In this document: positions 41,440-50,187 of the stretch, one piece after another
Numbering within the stretch: the stretch's first letter is position 1
Layout: the number at the start of each line of letters is the position of its first letter
NCBI RefSeq assembly: GCF_004804335.1
Contig: NZ_SRXY01000008.1
Coordinates: forward strand, 124,001 to 188,000
DNA from: Pacificoceanicola onchidii
GTDB lineage: Bacteria; Pseudomonadota; Alphaproteobacteria; Rhodobacterales; Rhodobacteraceae
Direction of reading: 5' to 3'
DNA length: 64,000 bases
Program-made: the position numbers and the translations under genes
Notes under the pieces: generated by a model
Databases searched by the model: none
Told to the model about the DNA's origin: nothing
Seen by the model: only the letters and a program-made list of their open reading frames with translations

Positions 41440-42747
41440 TTATCGTTTGATGTTCGTGGTTTCCTGGAGCATCTCATCGACGGTCTGGATGACTTTGGCG
41501 TTCGAAGAATAGGCGCGCTGCGTCTTGATCATCGACGTCAGCTCCTGCGCGACGTCAGTTGTCGATTCTTCACGGGCATAGCTTCGGATGTCACCCGTCG
41601 GGCCATCGCCTGCGTCCCAAAGGAAGTATGGCCCGCTGGCAGGGGACGGTTTGAAAGTCTGGTTGTCCGTTGGAATCATCCCATTCGGATTCGGAAGATA
41701 CGCCAGTGGAACCTGGTAGAGAGTCTGGCTCGCGCCGGTGTCATAGAGGGCCGTAACATAGCCGTTTGCATCCACTTCGACAGACACCATATTACCGACT
41801 TCAGACCCATCCTTTACGATGGAGATCGGGGAAAATCTGTCGGACAGTTGTGACAGACCGCTGATGTCGCCAATGGCACCAATGTCAAACTCGATAGGTC
41901 CGCCAGCGACATCAACAATCGCGAGGCCACTCACGGGATCGTACGCCCCGCCCGTTACAGTTGTGACGTTCAGAATCTGACCGCCGTCATCGCGGGACGG
42001 ATCGAACTCGACGACATATTCACCAATTACGGCCCCAGCCTGCGCCGAATCCGTCATGACCATGGTCCATTCGTTCGATTGACCACCGCCCGCTGCGGGA
42101 ACGGTCGGGGTGAAGGTCATGGAAATTGACTGAGACACGCCAAGGTTATCAAAATACTCCACGGACAGGTTATACGGATCGCCAGAGGACCCTTCGACCG
42201 TATCGGAAGCAGGTAGGTTCAATGACATTTGCACAGCCGTGGTCGGATCTGCTGTCAGCGTCAGGCTGAACTGAACAGGCTCCAGCCCGTCCGTTGTATC
42301 GCGGGGATATGACGGCACGGTGCCATCGGGGTTCGCTGGCCAACCCATCAGGTAGTACCCTGCCTCATTGGCCAGGTAGCCGTTTTCGTCCAGCCGGAAA
42401 GACCCGGTGGTCGTCAGCAGCAATTCCGGATCCGACGTCGCATCAAATTTCGACGCAGAAACAACGGGAAGCATCCCGCCGCCACGAACCGCAAGGTCGG
42501 TCGCGTTGTCTGTTGAGACCAGAGAACCCTTCTGGTCGATCAGTCGGATATTGGACGAGGCCACGCCGCCCGCTGTATAGGTGCGCCCGCCGTTCGGCAT
42601 GACCAGAGCATTGAATTCCGTTTCCGCCCGGCGGTAGCCATAGGTCGAGCTGTTGGCGATGTTGTCGGAAATCGTACCAAGCCGGGCTGCGTTGGCCGTC
42701 AGACCAGAGACACCGGCATTGAGGGAAGAGGAAATTGTCATGGACAC
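41440..42747 (-). CDS. flgE: Flagellar hook protein FlgE
   Basis: FlgE builds the hook (the universal joint). The 435-aa protein has the N-terminal motif TISDNIANSSTYGYRRAETEF (about residues 24-44). Its beta-rich central region contains the flagellar-hook YDNLGVSQSISMTF-type segment (here EYFDNLGVSQ). The C-terminal block has DVAQELTSMIKTQRAYSSNAKVIQTVDEMLQETT. It is the first gene of its operon, and a CtrA-like site lies about 52 bp upstream. Confidence 0.95.
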   Translation of the reverse strand: MSMTISSSLNAGVSGLTANAARLGTISDNIANSSTYGYRRAETEFNALVMPNGGRTYTAGGVASSNIRLIDQKGSLVSTDNATDLAVRGGGMLPVVSASKFDATSDPELLLTTTGSFRLDENGYLANEAGYYLMGWPANPDGTVPSYPRDTTDGLEPVQFSLTLTADPTTAVQMSLNLPASDTVEGSSGDPYNLSVEYFDNLGVSQSISMTFTPTVPAAGGGQSNEWTMVMTDSAQAGAVIGEYVVEFDPSRDDGGQILNVTTVTGGAYDPVSGLAIVDVAGGPIEFDIGAIGDISGLSQLSDRFSPISIVKDGSEVGNMVSVEVDANGYVTALYDTGASQTLYQVPLAYLPNPNGMIPTDNQTFKPSPASGPYFLWDAGDGPTGDIRSYAREESTTDVAQELTSMIKTQRAYSSNAKVIQTVDEMLQETTNIKR

Positions 42748-42798
42748 GCCTTTCTGCTGTCGCGGTTCAAATCCGAGACAACAGATAGAGGCGTTAGG

Positions 42799-42814
42799 TT
42801 ACCGGGTGGCTAAC
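42799..42814. promoter_or_regulatory. CtrA-like site upstream of flgE
   Basis: TTAC, 7 bases, CTAAC, in the 107-bp gap between motB and flgE. It closely resembles the site upstream of motB (TTACC-N6-TTAAC), with one further mismatch. Pattern-based inference. Confidence 0.35.
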
Positions 42815-42854
42815 AGTTAAAAATCAAGCTTTTCTTCCCGCACATTTTTCCCAA

Positions 42855-43703
42855 TCACTCCTTGTTCGACGCATTCCTCAGGAAAACGATTTCCAGACGG
42901 TCGTTACGAACATCCATGCGATTGCTGACTTTTGGCTCGCGGTCGGCATGGGCTGTCACGCGATCCACGCGATCTTCGGGCAGCCCTGCGCGAAACATCA
43001 TATCGCGGAACTGATCGGCCCGATCCCCGGAAACGTCCCATTTCGGATTCTCTGCGATAACGAGTGGATAAGCCGCTGTGTGCCCTTCAATGGCAATCGG
43101 ATTGGTCACCATCTTCGAGGCCTGGACAATCACCTGAGACAATTCACGCAGCAACCGTGTCGGTTCACCCTTCTCATCGAACAGCCGGGCATTGCGTGTC
43201 CCGAAGAGCTCGATAACGAGGCCTTCATCCGTCACTTCGGTGTAGATGTGCTTCATCAGCTCATCCGCAACCATGCTTTCGCCGCCGCGTCCCATAAGCA
43301 TGTCTTCGGCCTGTTCGAAAACCTCGTCTTCGGCGGCTTTCTCAACATCTTCGCCTTGAGAGAAGCTGCCCTTCTCCCGATTGTCCGCAGTCGGACGCAA
43401 GCTTGTTGAGCCCGTACCCATGCGCGGAAGGACGTTCTCTGCAAACACGGACTCGCCGCCCAAAGGACCATCACCGCCGCCGGACACGCGGGCGAGGGCA
43501 ATTGTTGGCGTAAAGTAATCCGCAATACCTTTGCGCTGTTTTTCTGTTGTCGCATTCAGCAACCACATCAGCAAAAAGAAAGCCATCATCGCGGTCACGA
43601 AGTCAGCGTAAGCCACCTTCCACGCGCCACCGTGGTGTCCATCACCACCGGAGACTTTCTTTCGTTTGATAATGATTGGTGCGACCTGATTGTCGCCACT
43701 CAT
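42855..43703 (-). CDS. motB: Flagellar stator protein MotB
   Basis: MotB anchors the stator to peptidoglycan and carries the proton-binding Asp. The 282-aa protein shows the plug/TM start WKVAYADFVTAMMAFFLLMWLL with the likely proton-carrying Asp at residue 34. A periplasmic linker follows, then a C-terminal OmpA-like domain (about 160-280: IAIEGHTAAYP, SGDRADQFRDMM, RVTAHADREP). It is monocistronic here, separated from flgE by 107 bp and divergent from the exopolysaccharide gene yjbH. Confidence 0.95.
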   Translation of the reverse strand: MSGDNQVAPIIIKRKKVSGGDGHHGGAWKVAYADFVTAMMAFFLLMWLLNATTEKQRKGIADYFTPTIALARVSGGGDGPLGGESVFAENVLPRMGTGSTSLRPTADNREKGSFSQGEDVEKAAEDEVFEQAEDMLMGRGGESMVADELMKHIYTEVTDEGLVIELFGTRNARLFDEKGEPTRLLRELSQVIVQASKMVTNPIAIEGHTAAYPLVIAENPKWDVSGDRADQFRDMMFRAGLPEDRVDRVTAHADREPKVSNRMDVRNDRLEIVFLRNASNKE

Positions 43704-43748
43704 CTCACCACCTCTTTTCCCACCGGAGCCGGTATAGCGTGAGGAGTT

Positions 43749-43764
43749 TTACCAGCGACTTAAC
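43749..43764. promoter_or_regulatory. CtrA-like site upstream of motB
   Basis: TTAC, 7 bases, TTAAC, which matches the alphaproteobacterial CtrA consensus TTAA-N7-TTAAC at 8 of 9 positions. It lies 46 bases upstream of the motB start in the 251-bp divergent gap to yjbH. Nothing else distinctive was seen in this gap apart from an AGGGGGAAAG ribosome-binding site for yjbH. Confidence 0.45.
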
Positions 43765-43954
43765 AAATAAAAATGTCGCGTTAATGCGCCGGGAGACTTG
43801 GAAGATGCCAGGGACAGGACCCCAGAGCATGCACAAGTGGCGGCGGCGTGCCGATAATCACACAAACCCCCAACTATGGCGGGTGATGAATGGACAGCGC
43901 CGGGCAAAATGACTAGCAACAAGAAAGTCGCATGACAGTCGAAGGGGGAAAGCC

Positions 43955-46117
43955 ATGCCGAAGAGTAGATCGGCGAGATCTCGGCTCAAGTTTTGGGTGC
44001 CGGGGGCCGCTGCTGGCATCGCGACAGCTGTTTCCGCTTTCAGTGCCTACGGTCAGGAAACGCCCTTTGTACCGAGCCGCAACTCCTTTGGTGTTCCGGG
44101 TCTGATTGACATGCCCACGGCAGAGGTTGATCCGGACGGGACTCTCTCGGCGACCATGGCCAAGATCGGCGACAGCACGCGGACGACGATCACCTTTCAG
44201 ATCACGCCGCGCCTGTCTGGATCGTTCCGCTATACAGGCATCGAAAACTTCAACCATCCGGCAAGCAATGCGGATGGCGTCTATTATGACCGCTCTTTCG
44301 ATCTGCGTTATCAGCTGATCAAGGAATCCGACTACCTGCCCTCGGTTGTCATTGGCCTGCAGGACTTTGTCGGCACCGGCATCCTGGGCGGCGAATACAT
44401 CGTCGCGACAAAATCCGTGGCCCCCGGGGTCAAGATTACCGGCGGTTTGGGTTGGGGCCGTCTTGGCAGCTACAACAGTTTCGGCACCACCGGCAGCCGG
44501 CCCAACGTGGTGCTCGCAACCGGCGGTGTGCCAACCTATGATCGCTGGTTCCGTGGCCCTGTCGCCGGTTTTGCCGGGATCACCTACGCCCCGAACAGCA
44601 AATGGAACTTCTCGCTCGAGTATTCCTCGGACAACTACACCGAAGAAACCCGGCTTGGGCAGATGTCCAAGGACAGCCCGTGGAACTTTGGTGTGGACTA
44701 TCGCTGGAAGAGCGGTTCACAGCTTTCGCTCTACCATGTGAATGGCAATGAGGTCGGAGCGCAGTTCAGCATCGTGCTGAACCCCAAGACTTTCGGCATT
44801 CCCGGCGGCAATGAACCTGCGTCTTATCCGGTGCGTGTCCGCCCCGCGGGGTCCGCAAACGATTTGGGTTGGGTCGGGAATGACGCCGTCGCCGCTTCGG
44901 CAAAGAGCGAGCTGCGCGCACTGACCCAGAAAGACGGCCTGACCGTCGAAGGCCTGCATCTTGAAGCGCGGCGTGCCACGGTTCGGCTTGTAAACCCGAC
45001 GTATGGCGCACCCAGCCAGGCCATCGGTCGCACCGCGCGGGCGATGAGCCGCACGATGCCAACCTCCGTCGAAGAATTCGTTGTCATTCCTGTGGTCAAC
45101 GGCATGGCCATGTCCGCCGTTACCATGCGGCGCTCGGATCTTGAACGGCTGGAACACGACAATGCCGACGCCATGCTGGCCCGCACGGCAATCTCGGACG
45201 CCTATGGCCGCCTGCCCAAAGCCGATCCCGGCATCTACCCGAAATTCAACTGGTCGCTTGGGCCTTACCTCGCGGCCACGCTGTTTGATCCCAACAATCC
45301 CGTTGCAGTGCGCGGCGGTCTGAGGGCCACGGCCGATTGGGAAGTCGCGCCGAACATCACCGTGTCCGGCTCTGTCACCACGAAACTCTTCGAGAACGGC
45401 AACGGCGCCATTCGTCAAAGCGAAAGCGCGTTGCCACGTGTGCGGACCGACGCGCCGCTCTACAAGCAGGCAGACAATGCGATTGAGTATCTGACCGTTG
45501 CGCTGCATGGCCGCCCCGGCAAAAACCTCTACTCGCGCCTGACTTTCGGCTATCTCGAACCGATGTACGCCGGTGTCTCCGGCGAGATCCTTTGGAAGCC
45601 GGTGAACAGCAGGCTCGCAATCGGGGCCGAGCTGAACTACGTCCAGCGCCGTGATTTCGACATGGGCTTTGGGCTTCAGGACATGGTCACGGTTGACCCG
45701 GTCACCGGCGCGCGCCGCGAGATTCCCAACCTGAACGGCCATATCTCTGCCTATTATGCCTTCGGAAACGGCTTCCACGGGCAGGTTGATGTGGGTCGTT
45801 ACCTTGCTGGCGACTACGGCGCGACTGTCGCCATCGACAAGGAATTTGCCAACGGCTGGCGCATCGGTGCCTACGCGACAAAAACCAACGTCTCGGCGGA
45901 GGATTTTGGCGAAGGGTCCTTTGACAAGGGCATACGGTTTACCGTGCCGTTTGCCACGCTTCTGGGAACGGCAACCCGCAGAACCGACAATATCACGGTG
46001 CAATCGCTGTCCCGCGACGGCGGCGCAAAACTGTCCGTCCGTGGACGCCTGTACGATCAAGTCCGGGAATACCACGAACCGGATGTGGCACGCTCCTGGG
46101 GGAGGTTCTGGCGATGA
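43955..46117 (+). CDS. yjbH: YjbH-family outer-membrane exopolysaccharide protein
   Basis: YjbH-type proteins are predicted outer-membrane beta-barrel proteins tied to exopolysaccharide production (E. coli yjbEFGH). The 720-aa protein has an N-terminal signal peptide (hydrophobic residues about 16-32, cleavage near AYG). It then shows the family opening FGVPGLIDMPTAEVDPDGTL, repeated amphipathic strands (for example LSGSFRYTGIENF, PNSKWNFSLEYSSDNY) and a C-terminal aromatic-rich part. The ATG has GGGGGAAAG upstream. It overlaps yjbF by 4 bp. In E. coli yjbF precedes yjbH; here the order is reversed and yjbE/yjbG are absent. Confidence 0.88.
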   Translation: MPKSRSARSRLKFWVPGAAAGIATAVSAFSAYGQETPFVPSRNSFGVPGLIDMPTAEVDPDGTLSATMAKIGDSTRTTITFQITPRLSGSFRYTGIENFNHPASNADGVYYDRSFDLRYQLIKESDYLPSVVIGLQDFVGTGILGGEYIVATKSVAPGVKITGGLGWGRLGSYNSFGTTGSRPNVVLATGGVPTYDRWFRGPVAGFAGITYAPNSKWNFSLEYSSDNYTEETRLGQMSKDSPWNFGVDYRWKSGSQLSLYHVNGNEVGAQFSIVLNPKTFGIPGGNEPASYPVRVRPAGSANDLGWVGNDAVAASAKSELRALTQKDGLTVEGLHLEARRATVRLVNPTYGAPSQAIGRTARAMSRTMPTSVEEFVVIPVVNGMAMSAVTMRRSDLERLEHDNADAMLARTAISDAYGRLPKADPGIYPKFNWSLGPYLAATLFDPNNPVAVRGGLRATADWEVAPNITVSGSVTTKLFENGNGAIRQSESALPRVRTDAPLYKQADNAIEYLTVALHGRPGKNLYSRLTFGYLEPMYAGVSGEILWKPVNSRLAIGAELNYVQRRDFDMGFGLQDMVTVDPVTGARREIPNLNGHISAYYAFGNGFHGQVDVGRYLAGDYGATVAIDKEFANGWRIGAYATKTNVSAEDFGEGSFDKGIRFTVPFATLLGTATRRTDNITVQSLSRDGGAKLSVRGRLYDQVREYHEPDVARSWGRFWR

Positions 46118-46785
46118 GCGCTATTCTGAAACGCCGTTTCGGCCTTGCCCTGATTGCAAGCCTCGCGCTGGCCGCCTGTGGGTCTGAACCCAACCCGGCT
46201 GTGGACTACCTCAAAGGCGTTGTTGGCGGCGCGAAGACCGACTCCAATGCAGGCGGCGTTGTAACTGCAGATCAAACCGCACAGGTCCTCGCTGCGACAC
46301 CATCGCCTGTGGAGTTCGTCAACATCGAAGCCCGCAACAGCCAGGCATTGATGATCGGCATCGAGCAGAACGGTCCCTACTCCACTTACGGCACCGCAGC
46401 GCGGCAAAGCCTCGTTTTGCGCAGCGGCATGATCACCGCGACAAGAGGCTTGGGCGGCGATCTGATGAGCAGCGAGGAAGACGCGCTTCTGCGTGCCGTG
46501 CAATCGCGTCAGGCTGGCAATGCCGGCTACCAGATGCATTTTCTGACACCGGGTGATGAAACAAAGACACTGAGCTTCCAGTGCTCCGTCGTTCCCGGCG
46601 GCACCCAGGCGATCAAGGCGGGCGAGATCAACAGCGGCGGGACCGTGATGACAGCCACTTGCCGGGGTGAAGGTGGGCAGTTCGACAACACCTATGTGGT
46701 CGACAAACGCGGCACGATTCTGGCCGGGCGTCAGTGGGTTGGCTTTACCATCGGGTTCATCGGGACGCAGGCGCTGCGTCGCTGA
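46114..46785 (+). CDS. yjbF: YjbF-family lipoprotein
   Basis: YjbF-type lipoproteins (GfcB family) act with YjbH in capsule or exopolysaccharide export. The 223-aa protein has a lipoprotein signal ending at the lipobox LAAC (Cys at about residue 22). The family region follows: VEFVNIEARNSQALMIGIEQNGPYSTYG-like, GMITATRGLGGDLMSS and the terminal RQWVGFTIGFIGTQALRR. Start coupled to yjbH; converges on the sugar transferase. Confidence 0.87.
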   Translation: MSAILKRRFGLALIASLALAACGSEPNPAVDYLKGVVGGAKTDSNAGGVVTADQTAQVLAATPSPVEFVNIEARNSQALMIGIEQNGPYSTYGTAARQSLVLRSGMITATRGLGGDLMSSEEDALLRAVQSRQAGNAGYQMHFLTPGDETKTLSFQCSVVPGGTQAIKAGEINSGGTVMTATCRGEGGQFDNTYVVDKRGTILAGRQWVGFTIGFIGTQALRR

Positions 46786-46799
46786 AAACTGCGGCCCGC

Positions 46800-47417
46800 C
46801 TAGTGCGGGTCGACGCTCTTGAAAACGGTGGCGAACATCACGCGGAAATCCGTGCAGATGTTGCGTTTCGGCTCATATAGCTTGTCGATCCGCGCTTTTG
46901 TCGGAATGCAGCGGCGGCAATAGACCGCTTCGGTATCTTCCGCCGTTTGGCATTGTTCCAGAAGCACCTCTTCGCGCTTGTGAAACACCACGGAAGCAAG
47001 GCCGGTAATTCCCGGCCGTGATCTCAGAACCTCGCGGTAGATTTCCGGGTACATCTCAACGTAACGACGCAGGGGCGGGCGCGGGCCAACAAGGCTCACA
47101 TCACCACGCAAGAGGTTCCAGAGCTGCGGCAGTTCATCAAGCCGTTTGCGCCGGAGCATGGCACCTGTTGCGGTAATCCGGCTGGATTTGTCACCGCCAG
47201 ACACACCGCGATCCCCTGCGTCCGGCTTCATCGTGCGAAACTTCCAAAGCAGGAAGGCCTGATCCGGTGTCTTCATGCGCTCAGCTTTGTACAGCAGCGG
47301 CCGCCCTTCCTTGATCAATAGAAGCAGCGACACCCAGATGATGACGGGCATCAACACGGCGCCCAGCACAAAGGCGCTCAGGATGTCGATCAAACGTCGA
47401 AACGGTGTCATGGCCAT
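46800..47417 (-). CDS. ExoY/WbaP-type priming sugar transferase
   Basis: Transfers a hexose-1-phosphate to undecaprenyl phosphate to start exopolysaccharide repeat synthesis at the inner membrane. The 205-aa protein has a membrane helix (about residues 13-34) and the bacterial-sugar-transferase motifs LLWKFRTMKPDAGDRG, RRKRLDELPQLWNLLRGDVSLVGPRPP (about 89-115) and SRPGITGLASV. It is the short single-domain form lacking extra N-terminal helices. Four extra Cys in the C-terminal third (QCQTAEDTEAVYCRRC) are unusual. It overlaps the epimerase gene by 10 bp. Confidence 0.9.
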   Translation of the reverse strand: MAMTPFRRLIDILSAFVLGAVLMPVIIWVSLLLLIKEGRPLLYKAERMKTPDQAFLLWKFRTMKPDAGDRGVSGGDKSSRITATGAMLRRKRLDELPQLWNLLRGDVSLVGPRPPLRRYVEMYPEIYREVLRSRPGITGLASVVFHKREEVLLEQCQTAEDTEAVYCRRCIPTKARIDKLYEPKRNICTDFRVMFATVFKSVDPH

Positions 47418-48250
47418 TCTCCCGTGGCCTGCGCGCCTTCAACTAGGTGCACAGGATCAGCTGCCTGCTCAGAGAGCGCGCATAAGCCATCAAGCCGCGT
47501 GGTATCAAGCGCCATCCTCTGCATCGCTTGCGGCGGCGCGGGTTTCCATCGTACATCGGCCCCGGCAGCGCGTGCGATGGCTTCCATGGATGTGGTCTGA
47601 GGGGCCGCGACATTGATCGGGCCTTCAAAATCCGATTGCAGAAGGCCGGTAATGCAGGTGGCCAGATCCTGCGGTGCGATGTAGCTGCGCGACGGGCCAG
47701 ACCCATCGGCAAATTGATCCAAGGTTACAGTGCCCTCTGGAGAAAGATTGGCAAAAAGGCTTTCTGCCCCCGCAACATTACCGATGCGCAACTGGACCGC
47801 GCGCGGCCCATGAGGATGTGTTTCCCGCCATTGGGTCACGGCCCGCTCTGCCAAGAGTTTCGAAAGGCCATAGGCGTTTGCCGGTTGCAGGGCGCTGTCT
47901 TCGTTTATCGGTGTCGTCTTGGGTTTGTAGATCGCTTGGGTGGACGCATGCAGCACGCGTTCTGCTCCCAATTCCGTCGCCAAATCCATCGCCGCGACAG
48001 CTAGCCGCGCGTTCGTCGAGAGCGCCTCATCATCCCCTCGCGTCACCCCCCACACACTTATAATTGAATCAATCCGTGGCAAAACTGCCGCATCTTCTCC
48101 GGGCTGCCAGGTGACCGCTCCGGGAAAGTCCGTAAGGGTGCGAAAAACAGGAATGATTTCATAATCTTGCTGCGGGATGTGTCGCCAGACTGCGCGCAAC
48201 ATCCGCCCCAGCTTCCCGCTCGCCCCCAGCATCAAAACGCGTTTGGTCAA
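47408..48250 (-). CDS. NAD-dependent sugar-nucleotide epimerase/dehydratase
   Basis: An extended short-chain dehydrogenase with the Rossmann start KRVLMLGASGKLGRML (GxSGxxG) and a likely active site in YGLSKLLAERAV (Tyr-x-x-x-Lys). Position beside the priming transferase suggests it makes or modifies a sugar nucleotide for the exopolysaccharide. No ATG fits the N-terminal strand, so I prefer the TTG at 48250 (GGGAG upstream, 280 aa). The frame continues upstream to a TTG at 48331. Exact substrate unknown. Confidence 0.8.
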   Translation of the reverse strand: MTKRVLMLGASGKLGRMLRAVWRHIPQQDYEIIPVFRTLTDFPGAVTWQPGEDAAVLPRIDSIISVWGVTRGDDEALSTNARLAVAAMDLATELGAERVLHASTQAIYKPKTTPINEDSALQPANAYGLSKLLAERAVTQWRETHPHGPRAVQLRIGNVAGAESLFANLSPEGTVTLDQFADGSGPSRSYIAPQDLATCITGLLQSDFEGPINVAAPQTTSMEAIARAAGADVRWKPAPPQAMQRMALDTTRLDGLCALSEQAADPVHLVEGAQATGEWP

Positions 48251-48304
48251 TTGCCCGCTCTCCCGGCGCTTGTCATTCTTCTTCCAATCTGGACCGGGAC
48301 TATC

Positions 48305-48328
48305 TATCAACGGTAACAAGTTTTGATA
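48305..48328. promoter_or_regulatory. Inverted repeat between divergent epimerase and export genes
   Basis: TATCAA, 12 bases, TTGATA, in the short gap between the divergent epimerase and polysaccharide-export genes. It could be an operator controlling both. Six-base arms are short, so confidence is low. Confidence 0.3.
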
Positions 48329-48345
48329 CAATATGTTGGTCAGAG

Positions 48346-49479
48346 ATGTCTGGGGGCAACGTGACTGCGAAATTCAAACTCCTGACGGCCTTCGCTGCGT
48401 TTCTGGCGTTGGCAGCCTGCAGCCTTCCACGCGGCGCAGCCCTGCAATCGGAAGTCCTGAGTGAAAGCCAGGCCGAGAGTCCGACCTTTCAGGTGGTACC
48501 GGTCACACGCGAAAACATTCCTGGAATTCTCGCTTGGTCCGCACACAGCGGCTACGGCCACTACCATTGGCCAGCCACATCCAACGGCTCGACATCGTCG
48601 ATGATCCGGACGGGGGATCGGATCGATGTGACGATCTGGGACAGTCAGGACAACTCTCTGATCACCAACCCCGGGCAACGTTTCACCAAGATCGAAAACC
48701 TCGAGGTCGACGGCAACGGTTCGATCTATCTGCCCTATGTAAACAAGGTTGGTGTGCGTGGACTGACAACGTCGGGAGCACGTGCGAAAATCCAAAGCCG
48801 CCTGGAACCGATTGTGCCCTCTGCGCAGGTTCAGCTTAGTCTGCAACAGGGGCGCGATCATTCGATTGACGTTGTTGGCGGTGTGAACAAACCCGGCGCC
48901 TACCCCATGCCGTCGCGCAACTACAAGATCCTGAACGTGATCTCCGATGCGGGCGGCATTCCCAGCGCCATGCGCAACCCGCAGGTTCGCCTGCTCCGCG
49001 GAAGCAAGACCTACGAGATTTCGGCCGACAGGCTTTTCGAAGACGGCTCCAAAAACGCGCTCATGCATCCGCGCGACACCGTTATCGTCGAGCCCGACGA
49101 GCGCGCCTTTACCACGCTTGGCGCCTCTGGAACCGAAAACCTGATCTACTTCCCGAAGGACGAAGTGATGGCCCTCGAAGCCATGTCCTTGATGGGCGGT
49201 ATCGCTGACCTGCGTGCTGACCCGAAGGGCGTTCTTGTCCTGCGTGAATACGCGGCCGAGCACCTGTCCCACAGCGGCCCGGGGCCTGACATGCAGCAGG
49301 TGGTCTTTACCTTTGACCTGACCAGCGCGGATGGTCTCTTCGCGGCCAAGAAGTTCCCGATCCATCCAGATGATACGGTTCTGGCAACGGAAAGCCCGGT
49401 CAACGCGGTGCAAACGGTCTTCAGCCTTGTCGGGTCGGTCTTTGGATTGACGGCGAGCGCGGCCAATCTGGCCCGATAA
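48346..49479 (+). CDS. Polysaccharide export lipoprotein (Wza/KpsD-type)
   Basis: An outer-membrane polysaccharide export protein of about 377 aa. The signal ends with a lipobox LAAC (Cys about residue 25). The Poly_export domain begins MIRTGDRIDVTIWDSQDNSLI (about 86-106) and is followed by SLBB-like beta-grasp repeats (VVGGVNKPGAYPMPSRNYKILNVIS-type and EVMALEAMSLMGGI). It should form the outer-membrane exit for the polymer whose first sugar is added by the 46800 enzyme. The ATG at 48346 is used; a GTG at 48361 just after GGGGG is a credible alternative. Confidence 0.88.
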   Translation: MSGGNVTAKFKLLTAFAAFLALAACSLPRGAALQSEVLSESQAESPTFQVVPVTRENIPGILAWSAHSGYGHYHWPATSNGSTSSMIRTGDRIDVTIWDSQDNSLITNPGQRFTKIENLEVDGNGSIYLPYVNKVGVRGLTTSGARAKIQSRLEPIVPSAQVQLSLQQGRDHSIDVVGGVNKPGAYPMPSRNYKILNVISDAGGIPSAMRNPQVRLLRGSKTYEISADRLFEDGSKNALMHPRDTVIVEPDERAFTTLGASGTENLIYFPKDEVMALEAMSLMGGIADLRADPKGVLVLREYAAEHLSHSGPGPDMQQVVFTFDLTSADGLFAAKKFPIHPDDTVLATESPVNAVQTVFSLVGSVFGLTASAANLAR

Positions 49480-49488
49480 TATCGAAAT

Positions 49489-49533
49489 CAACAATACAGG
49501 CGCGCGACCGAACAGGGGCGCGCTTTTGTTGTT
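49489..49533 (+). terminator. Terminator after the polysaccharide export gene
   Basis: A GCGCGC / GCGCGC stem (49500-49505 with 49518-49523) with further A-T pairing outward and a T-rich tail (TTTTGTTGTTTT). It lies 10-50 bases after the export gene stop and before idi. Confidence 0.7.
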
Positions 49534-49610
49534 TTCCCAATCTGAGACCACGACTGGGTCTTCCCTTGAAACACCACGGAGCATCCTCATCGATGCCAGA
49601 GGCCCCTGAC

Positions 49611-50138
49611 ATGGCAGACGAAACCCCGATCATGATCCCTGCCTGGGTTGACGGGACGTTGACGCCTGTTGAAAAACTCGCCGTCCATCAACGGGGGCTC
49701 AGGCACAAGGCCGTGTCCGTGTTTGTTGTGCGGGATGGAAAAGTTCTGCTGCAACGCAGAGCCCTGGAGAAGTATCACACCCCGGGCCTTTGGGCGAACA
49801 CCTGCTGCACACATCCGCATTGGGGCGAAGCCGCGCAGGATTGCGGCCAGAGGCGCGTAAAGGAAGAGCTGGGCATCACCGGCCTTTCTCTCGCGTTCCG
49901 GCAACAGGTTGAATATCGGGCGGATGTTGGTGGCGGGTTGACCGAACATGAAGTGGTCGATCTGTTTGTGGCGGAAGCGGCGGATGACATGCCGCTTGTT
50001 CCGAACCCTGACGAGGTGATGGACACGGAATGGATCGCCATCAGAGCGCTCAAGAAACGCGTGGCTGAGTATCCAGAACGGTATACGCCTTGGCTGCGCA
50101 TCTATCTTGAAGACCATGCACAGGTTATTTTCGGCTGA
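49611..50138 (+). CDS. idi: Isopentenyl-diphosphate delta-isomerase (type 1)
   Basis: Interconverts isopentenyl and dimethylallyl diphosphate for isoprenoids (quinones, carotenoids). The 175-aa Nudix-fold protein shows VEKLAVHQRGLRHKAVSVFV, the active-site Cys in GLWANTCCTHPHWGE and the Nudix-like helix RRVKEELGITGL, ending in PWLRIYLEDHAQVIFG as in Rhodobacter Idi. I chose the ATG at 49611 (GAGG 8 bases upstream). Upstream in-frame starts at 49593 (ATG) and 49566 (TTG) are less likely. Confidence 0.93.
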   Translation: MADETPIMIPAWVDGTLTPVEKLAVHQRGLRHKAVSVFVVRDGKVLLQRRALEKYHTPGLWANTCCTHPHWGEAAQDCGQRRVKEELGITGLSLAFRQQVEYRADVGGGLTEHEVVDLFVAEAADDMPLVPNPDEVMDTEWIAIRALKKRVAEYPERYTPWLRIYLEDHAQVIFG

Positions 50139-50187
50139 TTGCCGCGTCCGGATTTTGGCCTGAAACAGCCCCCGCAGGCGGAGCTCT

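Noticed and set aside
44717-46075. A 452-codon open frame on the minus strand within yjbH
   Set aside because: It is a GC-driven shadow of the plus-strand gene. The yjbH frame has a signal peptide, family motifs and a ribosome-binding site, while the shadow has none.
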